Program-made: the position numbers and the translations under genes | The notes under the pieces: model-generated | The model's input: only the letters and a program-made list of their open reading frames with translations | Told to the model about the DNA's origin: nothing | The model's database searches: none | Assembly (NCBI GenBank): GCA_964348535.1 | Contig: CAYGDB010000001.1 | Location: forward strand, 1 to 49,460 | Reading direction: 5' to 3' | Length of the DNA: 49,460 nt | Source of the DNA: JBGPJO01 sp964348535 | Lineage (GTDB): Bacteria > Patescibacteriota > Minisyncoccia > Phycocordibacterales > JAKFXT01 | Part shown: piece by piece, positions 1-8,306 of the stretch | Layout of the letters: the number at the start of each line of letters is the position of its first letter | Numbering within the stretch: the first letter of the stretch is position 1

Positions 1-54
1 AATTTTCCATACAATTCTCATTTTAGAGTGTTCGGATTCAAAGGTAAATTTCCC

Positions 55-90
55 AATAACCCTAATTGTGGGGTTATTTGAAAAGGAGGG
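55..90 (+). promoter_or_regulatory. 5' leader hairpin and strong Shine-Dalgarno of the cupin gene
   Basis: An 8-bp inverted repeat (AATAACCC at 55-62, GGGTTATT at 71-78) sits directly before AAAAGGAGGG (81-90). The AGGAGG core is 5 nt from the ATG at 95, which fixes that start over the upstream in-frame alternative at 68. Strong Shine-Dalgarno sites are rare in this window; the only comparable one precedes the gene at 29078, which has the same hairpin-then-SD layout. Confidence 0.6.
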
Positions 91-94
91 CGAA

Positions 95-568
95 ATGCCT
101 AAAAATTTGACTGTTGCTGACTGCGAATCTTTGGGCATGAAGATGCCTTGCAACCAAATGGACAATGGCGAGTACCGTTTTCGGATGATGTCATCTTCTG
201 ACGGCTCGGGCTATATCCGGACGGTAATGCCAGACAACGACCGTGGCTGGCAGAATGCCCATTACCACGGGGGCGTCATGGAGACCATTATTGTCCAAGA
301 GGGTTGGGTTGCTAGCGCTGATTTACTCCCCAGTGGGGAGCGCAAAATCACCATCTTCAAGAAGAATGATGTTTGGACCTCGCGGCCTGGACACGCTCAC
401 AACATCTACATGCCGGCCGGCGCCGTGACGCACTGCATTAAGCACGGTCAAGATGTCGGTAACCCAGAGAAAAATGGAGCTGATTGGTATCCGGCTCCAG
501 AGGATTTCGACTCATGGTCGAAGTCTCTCTCGGAAGAAGACATCTTTCGCCTCGCTGGTTCTTCGTAA
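95..568 (+). CDS. Small single-domain cupin protein
   Basis: The 157-residue product carries a clean cupin motif 1 (H56-x-H58-x4-E63-x6-G70) and a motif 2-like segment (P98-G99-H100-x-H102-N103), with a further histidine at 113. These are the usual metal ligands of a single beta-barrel cupin. Cupins act as sugar epimerases or isomerases, dioxygenases or binding proteins, and the substrate cannot be told from sequence. It stands alone: hairpin leader and strong SD before it, intrinsic terminator after it, with GC-richer codons (GGC, CTC, CGG, GAG) than the adjoining glycosyltransferases. That suggests independent regulation, high expression or a different origin. Start at 95 is chosen for the SD. 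Confidence 0.75.
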   Translation: MPKNLTVADCESLGMKMPCNQMDNGEYRFRMMSSSDGSGYIRTVMPDNDRGWQNAHYHGGVMETIIVQEGWVASADLLPSGERKITIFKKNDVWTSRPGHAHNIYMPAGAVTHCIKHGQDVGNPEKNGADWYPAPEDFDSWSKSLSEEDIFRLAGSS

Positions 569-584
569 AAACCAGAAATCAATC

Positions 585-622
585 ATCACCCAACCGGCTT
601 TATCGGTTGGGTGATTTTTTTT
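585..622 (+). terminator. Rho-independent terminator after the cupin gene
   Basis: A perfect 12-bp stem (585-596 with 604-615, 7-nt loop) rich in GC at its centre runs into eight T residues (615-622). It closes the single-gene cupin unit and separates it from the glycan operon that follows. Confidence 0.9.
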
Positions 623-649
623 GCAACACCATTCGCTTTCTAGTTGGGT

Positions 650-655
650 TATACT
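650..655 (+). promoter_or_regulatory. Candidate -10 box of the first glycan operon
   Basis: TATACT lies just upstream of the ATG at 662, so initiation about 7 nt past the box would put +1 on the start codon and give a leaderless mRNA. No convincing -35 is seen at 17-18 bp (CACCAT there; TTGCAA is 23 bp away). Placement after the cupin terminator supports a new transcription unit. Confidence 0.4.
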
Positions 656-661
656 GGATAT

Positions 662-1660
662 ATGAAAATCCTAATTGCAACAGGTGTTTTTCCTCCGGAT
701 ATCGGGGGGCCATCGCAATACGCCAAAAATCTCTATGATGAGTTTGAGAGCGAGGGGCACGAAGTGTCGGTGGCTCGCTATTCTATAGAACATCATCTGC
801 CTATAGGCATAAGGCATTTTGTTTTTTTTATTAAAGCTTTTTACCATCTCTTGTGGGCGGATTATGCTATCGCCATGGATACTTTCAGTGTTGGAGTGCC
901 GACCATTCTTGCCGCTTACTTGCTTCGCAAAAAGGTGGTGGTTCGGATAGGCGGGGATTTTCTTTGGGAGTCTTATGTGGAGAGGACTGGAAATCTTGTA
1001 ACAATGCGAGAGTTCTATAAGCATTTGCCGAAGATTTCTCTCAAAGAAAAAGTTATTTTTTGGATAAGAAAAAAAGTGTTGCCTCTTGCGGACAAACTTG
1101 TTTTTACCACCACTTGGCAGATGGACATAACCCTCTCCTCTCACGGTTTTGACAAAAAGCGCGCCACAATCATTGAAAACTTTTTCAGGAATGATACCGG
1201 TTTGCCGTATTCTCAAAAAAATTTCATATGGACCGTCCGTCCTCTAAAACTCAAAAACGGACGTTTGCTTTACAGGGCTTTTGCCGAGGCTAGAAAAACC
1301 GACCCTGAACTTACTTTGGATGATGGGCGTTACTCTTACGATGAAATGCTTGAGCGAGTTAAATCTTGTTATGCCGTGATACTGCCTTCCATAAGCGACG
1401 ATAGTCCCAATCTTATTTTAGATGCCATCTCTTACGGCAAACCGTTTATTTTGACAAAGGAAAGTGGCTACTATGAAAAATTTAAGGATATAGGATTGTT
1501 TGTTGACCCTTTCAGCGAAAATGATATTACAGAGAAAATTTTAATGCTTGCGAACCCAGTCAACTATGAAGTCTATAGGCAAAAAGTTATTTCCTATAAA
1601 TTTACCCACGGCTACAGAGAAATAGCTTCTGAATATCTTAAGCTCTATAATTTATTATGA
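662..1660 (+). CDS. GT4-like glycosyltransferase with shortened C-terminal domain
   Basis: The 332-residue product begins with the GT-B family 4 signature (MKILIATGVFPPDIGGPSQY, a glycine-rich acceptor-side loop) and ends with a typical nucleotide-sugar region (VILPSISDDSPNLILDAISY, then GKPFILT). The usual core between the VGR-like strand and the VLPS segment is about 30 residues shorter than in classical GT4 enzymes and lacks an IVGDGP-like strand. I believe related short forms occur in other Parcubacteria, so this looks like a lineage variant rather than decay. It overlaps the next gene by 4 bp (ATGA). Start at 662 is preferred to the in-frame one at 644 because a -10 box lies between. Likely cytoplasmic or membrane-associated; sugar unknown. 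Confidence 0.75.
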   Translation: MKILIATGVFPPDIGGPSQYAKNLYDEFESEGHEVSVARYSIEHHLPIGIRHFVFFIKAFYHLLWADYAIAMDTFSVGVPTILAAYLLRKKVVVRIGGDFLWESYVERTGNLVTMREFYKHLPKISLKEKVIFWIRKKVLPLADKLVFTTTWQMDITLSSHGFDKKRATIIENFFRNDTGLPYSQKNFIWTVRPLKLKNGRLLYRAFAEARKTDPELTLDDGRYSYDEMLERVKSCYAVILPSISDDSPNLILDAISYGKPFILTKESGYYEKFKDIGLFVDPFSENDITEKILMLANPVNYEVYRQKVISYKFTHGYREIASEYLKLYNLL

Positions 1661-2763
1661 GAGTTTTAACCATAGGCACAGATAAAAGAATTTTTGAAGA
1701 TGGTAGTCCCACTCAAACGCGGATTATTTCTTACGGTGGCATTGTTGAAGAATTGCATATCGTCTGTTTTACGAAAAAAGGTTTTAAAGAAAAAAAGATT
1801 TCTCCGAATGTTTATGTCTATCCAACCAATTCCATAAGTAAATTATTCTGGATTACGGACGCCTCATCTTTTTCAAAAGTCTTTCTTTCAAAAAAAATAG
1901 ATTTAGTCAGCGCTCAAGACCCGTTTGAGTCAGGACTCGTAGCTTTTTTTATAGCCCGAAAATTGAAGGCCAAACTTCATATCCAGATTCACACCGATTT
2001 TTTGAGCCCGTATTTTTGGAAGGAGTCTTTTTTAAATAAAATTCGGGTTGTAATAGCGAAGTTTCTTTTGCCTAGAGCCGACGGTATCCGGGTAGTATCT
2101 AAAAGAATTAATGATTCCCTAAAAGCTAACAGCTTCAAGCTAAAAGCTGTCCCTGTGGTTCTTCCAATCAGGGCAAATTTTCAAAGGGTCGGTGATAGAG
2201 ATTTTTTGAAAAGTAAATACCCGGCTTTTCAGGATTTTATTCTTATGGTCGGTCGTTTGGAGAGAGAAAAAAACATATCCCTCGCCATTCAATCTTTTGC
2301 CGAAGTTTCTAAATCATTTGAAAAAGTGGCTCTTGTGATTGTGGGTGATGGCTCATTGAATAAATCTTTAAAAAAAGAAGCTGAAAGATTGAAAATAGAG
2401 GACAAAGTTTTTTTTGAAGGTTGGCAGGAGAAACTGGAAAATTATTACGGTAGCGCCTCTTTACTTCTCCACGCATCCTCATATGAAGGTTACGGTTTGA
2501 CTCTCTTTGAGGCCGGTATTGCGGGACTTCCCATAGTTTCAACAAATGTCGGTATTGCGGAAGAAATGAGAGATTTAGGCTCGGCTATTTTTATTACGGA
2601 TGGTGACAAAAACAACGTTTCAAGTGTTATTAAAAAAGCGCTTGAGACGCTTCCTGAAGCCAGGGAGAAAGCCTTAAAGGGCAAGGAAATTATTTCAAAA
2701 ACACTTCTTTCAGAAGATGAATACCTTGAGCGTTACAAGTTGGCTTGGGAAAAATCTTTATGA
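1657..2763 (+). CDS. GT4 family glycosyltransferase
   Basis: This 368-residue GT-B enzyme has the full family 4 C-terminal domain: VGRLEREKN near residue 200, LVIVGDGSL, FFEGWQEK, and the E-x7-E-type donor motif in SSYEGYGLTLFEAGIAGLP. It would move a sugar from a nucleotide donor to a lipid-linked or soluble acceptor during surface-glycan assembly. It starts inside the stop of the preceding gene (ATGA) and is followed 14 bp later by a nucleotide-sugar dehydrogenase-like gene, so it belongs to the same operon. Donor and acceptor cannot be predicted. Confidence 0.88.
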   Translation: MRVLTIGTDKRIFEDGSPTQTRIISYGGIVEELHIVCFTKKGFKEKKISPNVYVYPTNSISKLFWITDASSFSKVFLSKKIDLVSAQDPFESGLVAFFIARKLKAKLHIQIHTDFLSPYFWKESFLNKIRVVIAKFLLPRADGIRVVSKRINDSLKANSFKLKAVPVVLPIRANFQRVGDRDFLKSKYPAFQDFILMVGRLEREKNISLAIQSFAEVSKSFEKVALVIVGDGSLNKSLKKEAERLKIEDKVFFEGWQEKLENYYGSASLLLHASSYEGYGLTLFEAGIAGLPIVSTNVGIAEEMRDLGSAIFITDGDKNNVSSVIKKALETLPEAREKALKGKEIISKTLLSEDEYLERYKLAWEKSL

Positions 2764-2777
2764 TAGAGTAACCGACT

Positions 2778-3653
2778 ATGTTAAATAAAAAAGCAAAGAA
2801 ACCGCGCATAGGTTTTATAGGACAGGGATTTATCGGCAAAAATTATGCCGATGATTTTGAGCGAAGGGGATATCAGGTTGTTAGATATTCAATGGAAGAA
2901 CCGCATGTCAAAAATGGTGGTAAGATATCAGATTGCGATATTGTTTTTATAGCGGTGCCAACTCCGACCACTCCAAAGGGTTTTAGCGCTGATATAGTAA
3001 AAAAGGTGGTGAAACTTGTCGGGCGGGAAAAAATTGCCGTTATCAAATCTACGATTGTTCCAGGTACCACTAAAAAGATTCAAAAAGAAAATCCCAAAAT
3101 CACGGTTTTGTATTCACCGGAGTTTTTAAGTGAAGCGACTGCCTCTTACGATGCCTCTCATCCGTTTTCAAATATTGTGGGAGTTTCCAAAAAAGGAAAA
3201 CTCCAAGAAAATGCCGCCAAACTTGTTCACAGTGTTCTTCCAAAGGCTGATTTCACTCTTACTTGCGATAGTAGTGAAGCTGAAATTATAAAATACGGCC
3301 ACAATGTGAGCGGTTACATGCAGATTTTAACTTTCAATATATTGTATGACTTGGCCAAGGCTTTGGGTGGCGATTGGAAGAATATAGGAAAAGCTTTTAA
3401 GGCTGATGCTATGATTCCCAATCGCTATTCGGATCCGGTTCACAAAAACGGACGGGGCGCCGGTGGAAATTGTTTTATAAAAGATTTTGCCGCCATTTCT
3501 TCTTTGTATAAAGAAATAGTAAAAGATTCCAAAGGACTGGCCCTTATTAAAGCGGCTGAAGATAAAAATATTAATCTTCTGGTGTCTTCTCGTAAAGATT
3601 TGGCTTTAGTTGAGGGAGTTTATGGAAAAAAAGTTCTCAAAAAAAGTCGCTAA
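2778..3653 (+). CDS. UDP-glucose/GDP-mannose dehydrogenase family protein, C-terminal domain missing
   Basis: Nucleotide-sugar dehydrogenases oxidise C6 of UDP- or GDP-hexoses to uronates in two NAD-dependent steps. Here the N-terminal Rossmann motif (GQGFIG, residues about 15-20), STIVPGTT, SPEFLSEATA, AEIIKYGHN and the active-site segment RGAGGNCFIKD with its catalytic cysteine are all present. At 291 residues it stops after the central dimerisation domain, whereas family members are usually 400-450 residues with a C-terminal UDP/GDP-binding domain. The open reading frame ends cleanly and the next gene follows after 21 bp. It may be a functional short form with altered substrate binding, or a truncated gene that lost activity. 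A complete homologue is at 21039-22280. Confidence 0.78.
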   Translation: MLNKKAKKPRIGFIGQGFIGKNYADDFERRGYQVVRYSMEEPHVKNGGKISDCDIVFIAVPTPTTPKGFSADIVKKVVKLVGREKIAVIKSTIVPGTTKKIQKENPKITVLYSPEFLSEATASYDASHPFSNIVGVSKKGKLQENAAKLVHSVLPKADFTLTCDSSEAEIIKYGHNVSGYMQILTFNILYDLAKALGGDWKNIGKAFKADAMIPNRYSDPVHKNGRGAGGNCFIKDFAAISSLYKEIVKDSKGLALIKAAEDKNINLLVSSRKDLALVEGVYGKKVLKKSR

Positions 3654-3674
3654 AGTTTTTAGCGGACCACGGCC

Positions 3675-4400
3675 ATGAAGCTTTCCGTTATTATTCCGGT
3701 TTATAATGAAGAGCGGACAACAATTCGTCTTTTGGATAAGGTTTTTGCGGTTGATTTCGGTGATACGGAAATAGAGGTCATTGTTATTGATGACGGTTCA
3801 AAAGACGCAACCTCGGATTTGCTTTCCAAACATACTCACCCGATATTTTTGTTTAATCACGAAAAAAATCTCGGGAAAGGTTTGGCCATTCAAACCGGAA
3901 TAAAAAAGGCGACAGGAGATTATGTCGTCATTCAAGATGCCGACTTGGAATACAATCCTGAAGATTTGAGATTTTTGATGGATACGGCGAAAGCTCATAA
4001 AGCCAAGGCCGTTTTTGGTTCCCGCCGACTTTCTTTTGCTGATAGTATAAATGTTCACGGCAGGTGGTATTTTTACGCAGGTGGAGTTTTTCTGACAACT
4101 TTGGCGAATTTTTTATATGGCACAAAAATTACCGATGAGCCGACTTGTTATAAAATGATTGATAGAAAACTATTAGAAGCTCTCAATATAGAATCAAAAG
4201 GATTTGAATTTTGTCCGGAAGTGGTTGCCAAAATTGGCCGCCTCAAGATTCCTATTTTTGAAATACCCATTCGTTATAATCCCCGAAGTCTTAGAGAAGG
4301 GAAGAAGATAAAAGCCAGAGACGGCCTTGTGGCTATTTGGACTCTTGTGAAGTATCGTTTTGCTAAAATGCCATCCAGCATGGATATATACAAAATATGA
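3675..4400 (+). CDS. GT2 glycosyltransferase, polyprenyl-phosphate mannosyl/glucosyltransferase type
   Basis: The 241-residue GT-A protein shows SVIIPVYNEE at the N terminus, VIDDGSKDAT, NLGKGLAIQTG and the metal-binding QDADLEY, followed by GSRR. That is the pattern of DPM1-like enzymes making polyprenyl-phosphate sugars on the cytoplasmic face. There are no C-terminal transmembrane helices, as in short DPM1 forms. It overlaps by 4 bp a multi-pass membrane protein that could use the lipid-linked sugar as donor. The sugar (mannose, glucose or other) is not predictable. Confidence 0.85.
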   Translation: MKLSVIIPVYNEERTTIRLLDKVFAVDFGDTEIEVIVIDDGSKDATSDLLSKHTHPIFLFNHEKNLGKGLAIQTGIKKATGDYVVIQDADLEYNPEDLRFLMDTAKAHKAKAVFGSRRLSFADSINVHGRWYFYAGGVFLTTLANFLYGTKITDEPTCYKMIDRKLLEALNIESKGFEFCPEVVAKIGRLKIPIFEIPIRYNPRSLREGKKIKARDGLVAIWTLVKYRFAKMPSSMDIYKI

Positions 4401-5503
4401 CAAAGAAAATTATATTATTAATTATTTTAGTCGATGTTCTTGTAATGGGTTTGGTTTTTTCCGTTTCCGGTTTTTATAACGGCAGTGTTGATACGGAAGA
4501 ATATGTTGGACAAATCAGATACCAAGGGGGAGAAGATGAGGTTTTGAGTGAGGCCGTTAAAATGCGGCTTTTTAAACCGATGTATGGAGTTATCGGTGCC
4601 GCTCTCTTGCCGATTGTGGAGCCTGAGACATCAATACTTTTTACTAACATCTCATTTTTTGTAGGTCTTTCTATCGCGTTCTTTTTTTTCCTGAAGTTTC
4701 TTCAGTTTGGCGAAGCCACCTCTTTTGTAGGTACGCTTTGGCTAATCTCCGGATATCCGCTTCTTAAATATGGTTTAGCTCTCGGAACGGACATGTCTGG
4801 TTGGTTTTTTGCCGTGCTTGCCGGTGTTTTGGGCCTTGCGGGATTGAAAACGGGAAAATTTTGGCCTTTAGTCCTCTCATCCATAGCGGGCTTTGTTGGA
4901 TTCTTGGGAAAGGAGACGGGGATACTCGGTTTGGGTTTTGTGGGACTCTTTTTTCTTTTTAGTTGGGATAGAAATAAGGCCGGTTTATTTTTTAAACGTC
5001 TTGTCGCGATTTCTTTGCCGTTCGTATTACTCGAGGGAATTTATATGATCTATCTTTTTTCAAATGGTATACCGACATTTTTTGATTGGTATAGAGTTGA
5101 CGGCGAAGACACAAAGATATTTCAAACTATTCCATATTTTACCGGTATTGAAGTAGCGGCCTTTCATATTTTGTTTTTATTTGCATCTGCCGGTATATTT
5201 TTTGCCATACGCGAAAAAGAGTTTTTAACAAAACAATGGCTGGCGAAGTTCCTGCCACTCCTTATTGTTTCTTTGCCGGTTATTCTCTGGCCGATTTATA
5301 CCACTCGTATTATTTACAGCCAGTTCTTTTTTATTATTCCGATGGCTCTTTATGGGGTAGATAAGTTTTTGTCTAAAATCAGTCTTGAGCCACGAAGGAG
5401 AACGATGGCTATTTTAATCGCCGCTTTGCCGGTTCTTATAAGTGTCGCTCTTTTTATTATCGCTCGCGGAAGATCGCTGTTTATTCTATTCAATCTAATT
5501 TAG
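4397..5503 (+). CDS. Multi-pass membrane protein, probable GT-C glycosyltransferase
   Basis: The 368-residue product begins with a hydrophobic helix (about residues 5-24) followed by an acidic outer loop (GSVDTEEYVGQIRY) and then about eight more hydrophobic segments separated by short basic loops. An acidic first loop after TM1 is typical of GT-C enzymes such as the GT39/GT83 group, which take sugars from polyprenyl-phosphate donors outside the membrane. The 4-bp overlap with the DPM1-like gene supports a donor-synthase/transferase pair. No family-specific residues were recognised beyond this, so the enzymatic call is inference. Confidence 0.6.
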   Translation: MTKKIILLIILVDVLVMGLVFSVSGFYNGSVDTEEYVGQIRYQGGEDEVLSEAVKMRLFKPMYGVIGAALLPIVEPETSILFTNISFFVGLSIAFFFFLKFLQFGEATSFVGTLWLISGYPLLKYGLALGTDMSGWFFAVLAGVLGLAGLKTGKFWPLVLSSIAGFVGFLGKETGILGLGFVGLFFLFSWDRNKAGLFFKRLVAISLPFVLLEGIYMIYLFSNGIPTFFDWYRVDGEDTKIFQTIPYFTGIEVAAFHILFLFASAGIFFAIREKEFLTKQWLAKFLPLLIVSLPVILWPIYTTRIIYSQFFFIIPMALYGVDKFLSKISLEPRRRTMAILIAALPVLISVALFIIARGRSLFILFNLI

Positions 5504-5506
5504 CTT

Positions 5507-6568
5507 ATGAGAATTTTAATCGTTACTCAAAGTGTAGACCAGGACGATAGTATTCTTGGATTTTTTCACAGATGGATTGAAGAGTTTTCAAAACACGCCG
5601 AAGAAGTGAAAGTTGTTTGTCTTAAAGAAGGGAAACATAACTTGCCATCGAAGGTTGAAGTCTTCTCTCTTGGTAAAGAAAATATTAGCGGGTCATTATT
5701 TTCAAAGCGGTTAAGGTACACTTTTCGGTTTCTGCTATACATAATAAAAAATAGAAATGAATACGATTCGGTTTTTGTCCATATGAATCCGGAGTACGTG
5801 GTTCTTGGGGGAATTTTCTGGCGAATGATGGGTAAAAAAATAACGCTTTGGTATACACATAGGCAAGTCACGCTGAAGTTAAGGATTGCGACCTTGCTTT
5901 CCGACGTGATTCTAACTGCTACTCCGGAAAGTTTTATTTTGAAAAGCGCCAAGGTTCACTTTATAGGGCACGGGATAGATACTAAAATATTCGGCTCTGT
6001 TTTTAAAAGTGACAAGTTGCTCAATGATCCGATTAGAATTATGAGCGTTGGACGAATTACTCCCATTAAAAATCCGGATATTATTCTTGAAGCTCTCTCT
6101 ATTCTTAAAAAAGAAGGACTGGCTTTTGAGGCGACAATCATAGGGTCGCCATCGGTAGATTCCGACCATCTTTATTTAGAATCGCTTAAAAAAGATGTTT
6201 CTAGAATGTCGCTTGGCAAAGAAGTGAAGTTTTTAGGAAGTGTCTCTCCGGACAAAATGAAAGAACAGTACGCGTGGCACGATATCTCTGTCAATCTAAC
6301 TCCTACGGGCGGTCTTGATAAGGTTGTTTTGGAGAGCATGGCTTCAGGAACAATTCCCATTACATCCAACAAAGCATTTAGGAGTCTTTTTGGAGAATAC
6401 TGGTCGATGCTTATTTGTGATGAGCATAATTCCCAAAGCCTCGCCTTCTTGATAAAAAAGCTTATCAATTACAAAGATATTATTTCTTTGAGAACTTTTT
6501 TAAAAAGAAAGGTTGATCAAAAGGGAAGTGTAAATTTAATAGTGGAGCGTATTTTTTCATACTTATGA
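5507..6568 (+). CDS. GT4 family glycosyltransferase
   Basis: The 353-residue product has a GT-B layout: MRILIVTQSVDQDD at the N terminus, GHGID near residue 155, MSVGRITPIKNPD opening the C-terminal domain, VKFLGSVSPDKM, and the donor motif region GGLDKVVLESMASG. The final Glu of the E-x7-E pair is kept (LESMASG) while the first position is less canonical. It follows the membrane protein after 3 bp and overlaps the methyltransferase gene by 4 bp, so it is part of the same operon. Probably adds one residue to the lipid-linked glycan. Confidence 0.82.
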   Translation: MRILIVTQSVDQDDSILGFFHRWIEEFSKHAEEVKVVCLKEGKHNLPSKVEVFSLGKENISGSLFSKRLRYTFRFLLYIIKNRNEYDSVFVHMNPEYVVLGGIFWRMMGKKITLWYTHRQVTLKLRIATLLSDVILTATPESFILKSAKVHFIGHGIDTKIFGSVFKSDKLLNDPIRIMSVGRITPIKNPDIILEALSILKKEGLAFEATIIGSPSVDSDHLYLESLKKDVSRMSLGKEVKFLGSVSPDKMKEQYAWHDISVNLTPTGGLDKVVLESMASGTIPITSNKAFRSLFGEYWSMLICDEHNSQSLAFLIKKLINYKDIISLRTFLKRKVDQKGSVNLIVERIFSYL

Positions 6569-7188
6569 AATTGGAAAAACAAGTAGATAAAAGCGCTTAC
6601 TCATTTGAACGTTATGTAAAAATTGACCGTTGGTCCAGTTATTTTTATCAATTAAGAGAGATTCTCTATAAGAATCCTTCTTCGGTCCTTGAGGTTGGCG
6701 TGGGTGACGGGATGGTTGGAGATTATTTATTGAATCATACAAAGGTTGATTACAAATCGCTTGATATAGCCGAAGACTTAAAACCTGATATTCTTGGTAG
6801 CGTAACCGACATTCCATTGCCGGATAATTCTTTTGACATGGTTTGCGCATTTGAGATTTTGGAACATTTACCTTTCTCAAGTTTTGACAAAGCGATTTCG
6901 GAACTTTTTAGAGTGTCAAAAAGTTTTGTAATTATCAGTTTGCCTCATTTCGGACCCCCTGTTATTTTTGATTTAAAATTCCCATTTTTGCCCCACGTTA
7001 AGTTTGCTCTTAAAATTCCTTATCCTAAGAAGCATATTTTCAACGGTCAGCATTATTGGGAAATAGGAAAGAGCGGTTATTCCGCAAAGAAGATAAAAAA
7101 TGTTTTAAAAACATATGGGAATTTGGTTTCAGAGTTTGTGCCATTTGAAAATCAGTATCACCATTTTTTTATTTTAAAAAAGAAATGA
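6565..7188 (+). CDS. Class I SAM-dependent methyltransferase
   Basis: The 207-residue protein has motif I VLEVGVGDGMVG (SAM-binding glycine loop, near residue 40), an acidic residue ending strand 2 (SLDIAEDL), motif II-like FDMVCAFEILEHLPF and RVSKSFVIISLPH. This is a Methyltransf_11-type fold. In this operon it could O-methylate a sugar or cap a glycan chain. It overlaps both the GT4 gene before it and the exostosin-like gene after it by 4 bp. Substrate unknown. Confidence 0.82.
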   Translation: MKLEKQVDKSAYSFERYVKIDRWSSYFYQLREILYKNPSSVLEVGVGDGMVGDYLLNHTKVDYKSLDIAEDLKPDILGSVTDIPLPDNSFDMVCAFEILEHLPFSSFDKAISELFRVSKSFVIISLPHFGPPVIFDLKFPFLPHVKFALKIPYPKKHIFNGQHYWEIGKSGYSAKKIKNVLKTYGNLVSEFVPFENQYHHFFILKKK

Positions 7189-8243
7189 CAAAAGTATATA
7201 TAGGAGAACTTATTCCGAATTTGGCTCATATCCCGCTTCTTTATCCGAATTTGGGCCCCGCTAAAGTCGGAGGGGCGCTTTTTACGGATGAGGTGTTTAA
7301 ATTCTACAAAGAACCGGCTGTCCAAATCGTCAGCAATCCGGAAGAAGCCGATTTTATTCTTTTACCCCATGTCTACTCTAAGGCGAAACGATACCAAAGC
7401 TATATGGTTTCTTTGCTGTCTCTTTCAAAAGAAAAAAATAAACCTCTCATTATTTTCGCCTATGGCGATAAAGATGAAGATGTGCCTTATTCAAACACGA
7501 TTGTTTTTAGATATTCGCAGTATCGCTATAAAAAGAAATCGAATGATTTTATAATGCCTGCGTATTCAAGCGACTTGCTTCAAGGGGAATTATCTCTTCG
7601 GCAGAAGAAAGATGAATTACCTGTAATTGGCTTTTGCGGTTGGGCTGATTATCAGACCAATAATAATCTCTTAAAAGCATCTATTAAACACGCTATTTTG
7701 GATTTAAGAAAAATTGCGCAATTTCGCCCAGAACTTGAGTCCAGAAAAAAGGGAATTTATTTCAGAAAAAAAGCTTTGGAATCATTGTCTGGTTCTCCTC
7801 TTGTTAAAACCAATTTTATTATAAGAAAGTCTCACGGCTTGCACCGAGCCACTGTTGATTTTGATCCCGAGAAAGCTCGTTTGGAATATATCAAAAACAC
7901 ACTGGATTCGGATTTTTGTTTGTCTGTTAAAGGGGACGGGAACGCCTCGGTTCGTTTTTATGAAATTCTTTCGCTCGGAAGGATTCCTCTTTTTATTGAT
8001 ACAGAGTCGCTTCTGCCATTTGAGGACAAAATAAATTACCGCTCTTTGATGCCTTGGGTTGATTACAAAAATATAGAAGACGCTCCGATAATTGTCGGTA
8101 AGTTTTACGCCTCTCTTTCAAATGAGGAGTTTAAAAATATCCAAAGAAAATGCAGGGAAGTGTTTGAGAAGTATTTAAGGATAGATTCTTTTTTCAAGGA
8201 AACCTTTAGGGGCCCCGAAGAGTTAAAGAAATATGTCCGTTGA
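7185..8243 (+). CDS. Exostosin-like (GT47-type) glycosyltransferase
   Basis: The C-terminal third contains a pattern typical of the exostosin family: DFCLSVKGDGNASVRFYEIL followed by LGRIPLFIDT, where the FYE-x3-GxIPxxI segment forms the nucleotide-sugar site. Upstream are ADFILLPHVYSKA and VIGFCGWADY, matching the N-terminal half of the family. Length is 352 residues. Exostosin-like enzymes are best known from eukaryotic heparan sulfate and plant wall synthesis but also occur in bacterial polysaccharide loci. It starts in the stop of the methyltransferase (ATGA) and ends the first co-directional block; a new promoter follows. Confidence 0.8.
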   Translation: MTKVYIGELIPNLAHIPLLYPNLGPAKVGGALFTDEVFKFYKEPAVQIVSNPEEADFILLPHVYSKAKRYQSYMVSLLSLSKEKNKPLIIFAYGDKDEDVPYSNTIVFRYSQYRYKKKSNDFIMPAYSSDLLQGELSLRQKKDELPVIGFCGWADYQTNNNLLKASIKHAILDLRKIAQFRPELESRKKGIYFRKKALESLSGSPLVKTNFIIRKSHGLHRATVDFDPEKARLEYIKNTLDSDFCLSVKGDGNASVRFYEILSLGRIPLFIDTESLLPFEDKINYRSLMPWVDYKNIEDAPIIVGKFYASLSNEEFKNIQRKCREVFEKYLRIDSFFKETFRGPEELKKYVR

Positions 8244-8264
8244 TATCAACCACAGGTCTTTAAT

Positions 8265-8293
8265 TTGCTTGGTAGAAAATTCTCTGATAAAAT
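8265..8293 (+). promoter_or_regulatory. Predicted sigma70-type promoter
   Basis: TTGCTT (8265-8270) and TAAAAT (8288-8293) are separated by 17 bp. Expected initiation near 8300 would leave only about 7 nt before the ATG at 8307, close to leaderless. Confidence 0.5.
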
Positions 8294-8306
8294 GCCTTTC
8301 TTAAAT

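Noticed and set aside
671..1216. Minus-strand frame of 181 codons
   Set aside because: Antisense to a clear GT4-like gene; the translation is low in recognisable motifs and has no start context.
662..1660. Short GT4 domain as a decaying gene
   Set aside because: The frame is intact, flanking motifs are well kept, and I believe similar short forms occur in related genomes, so a lineage-specific variant is more likely.
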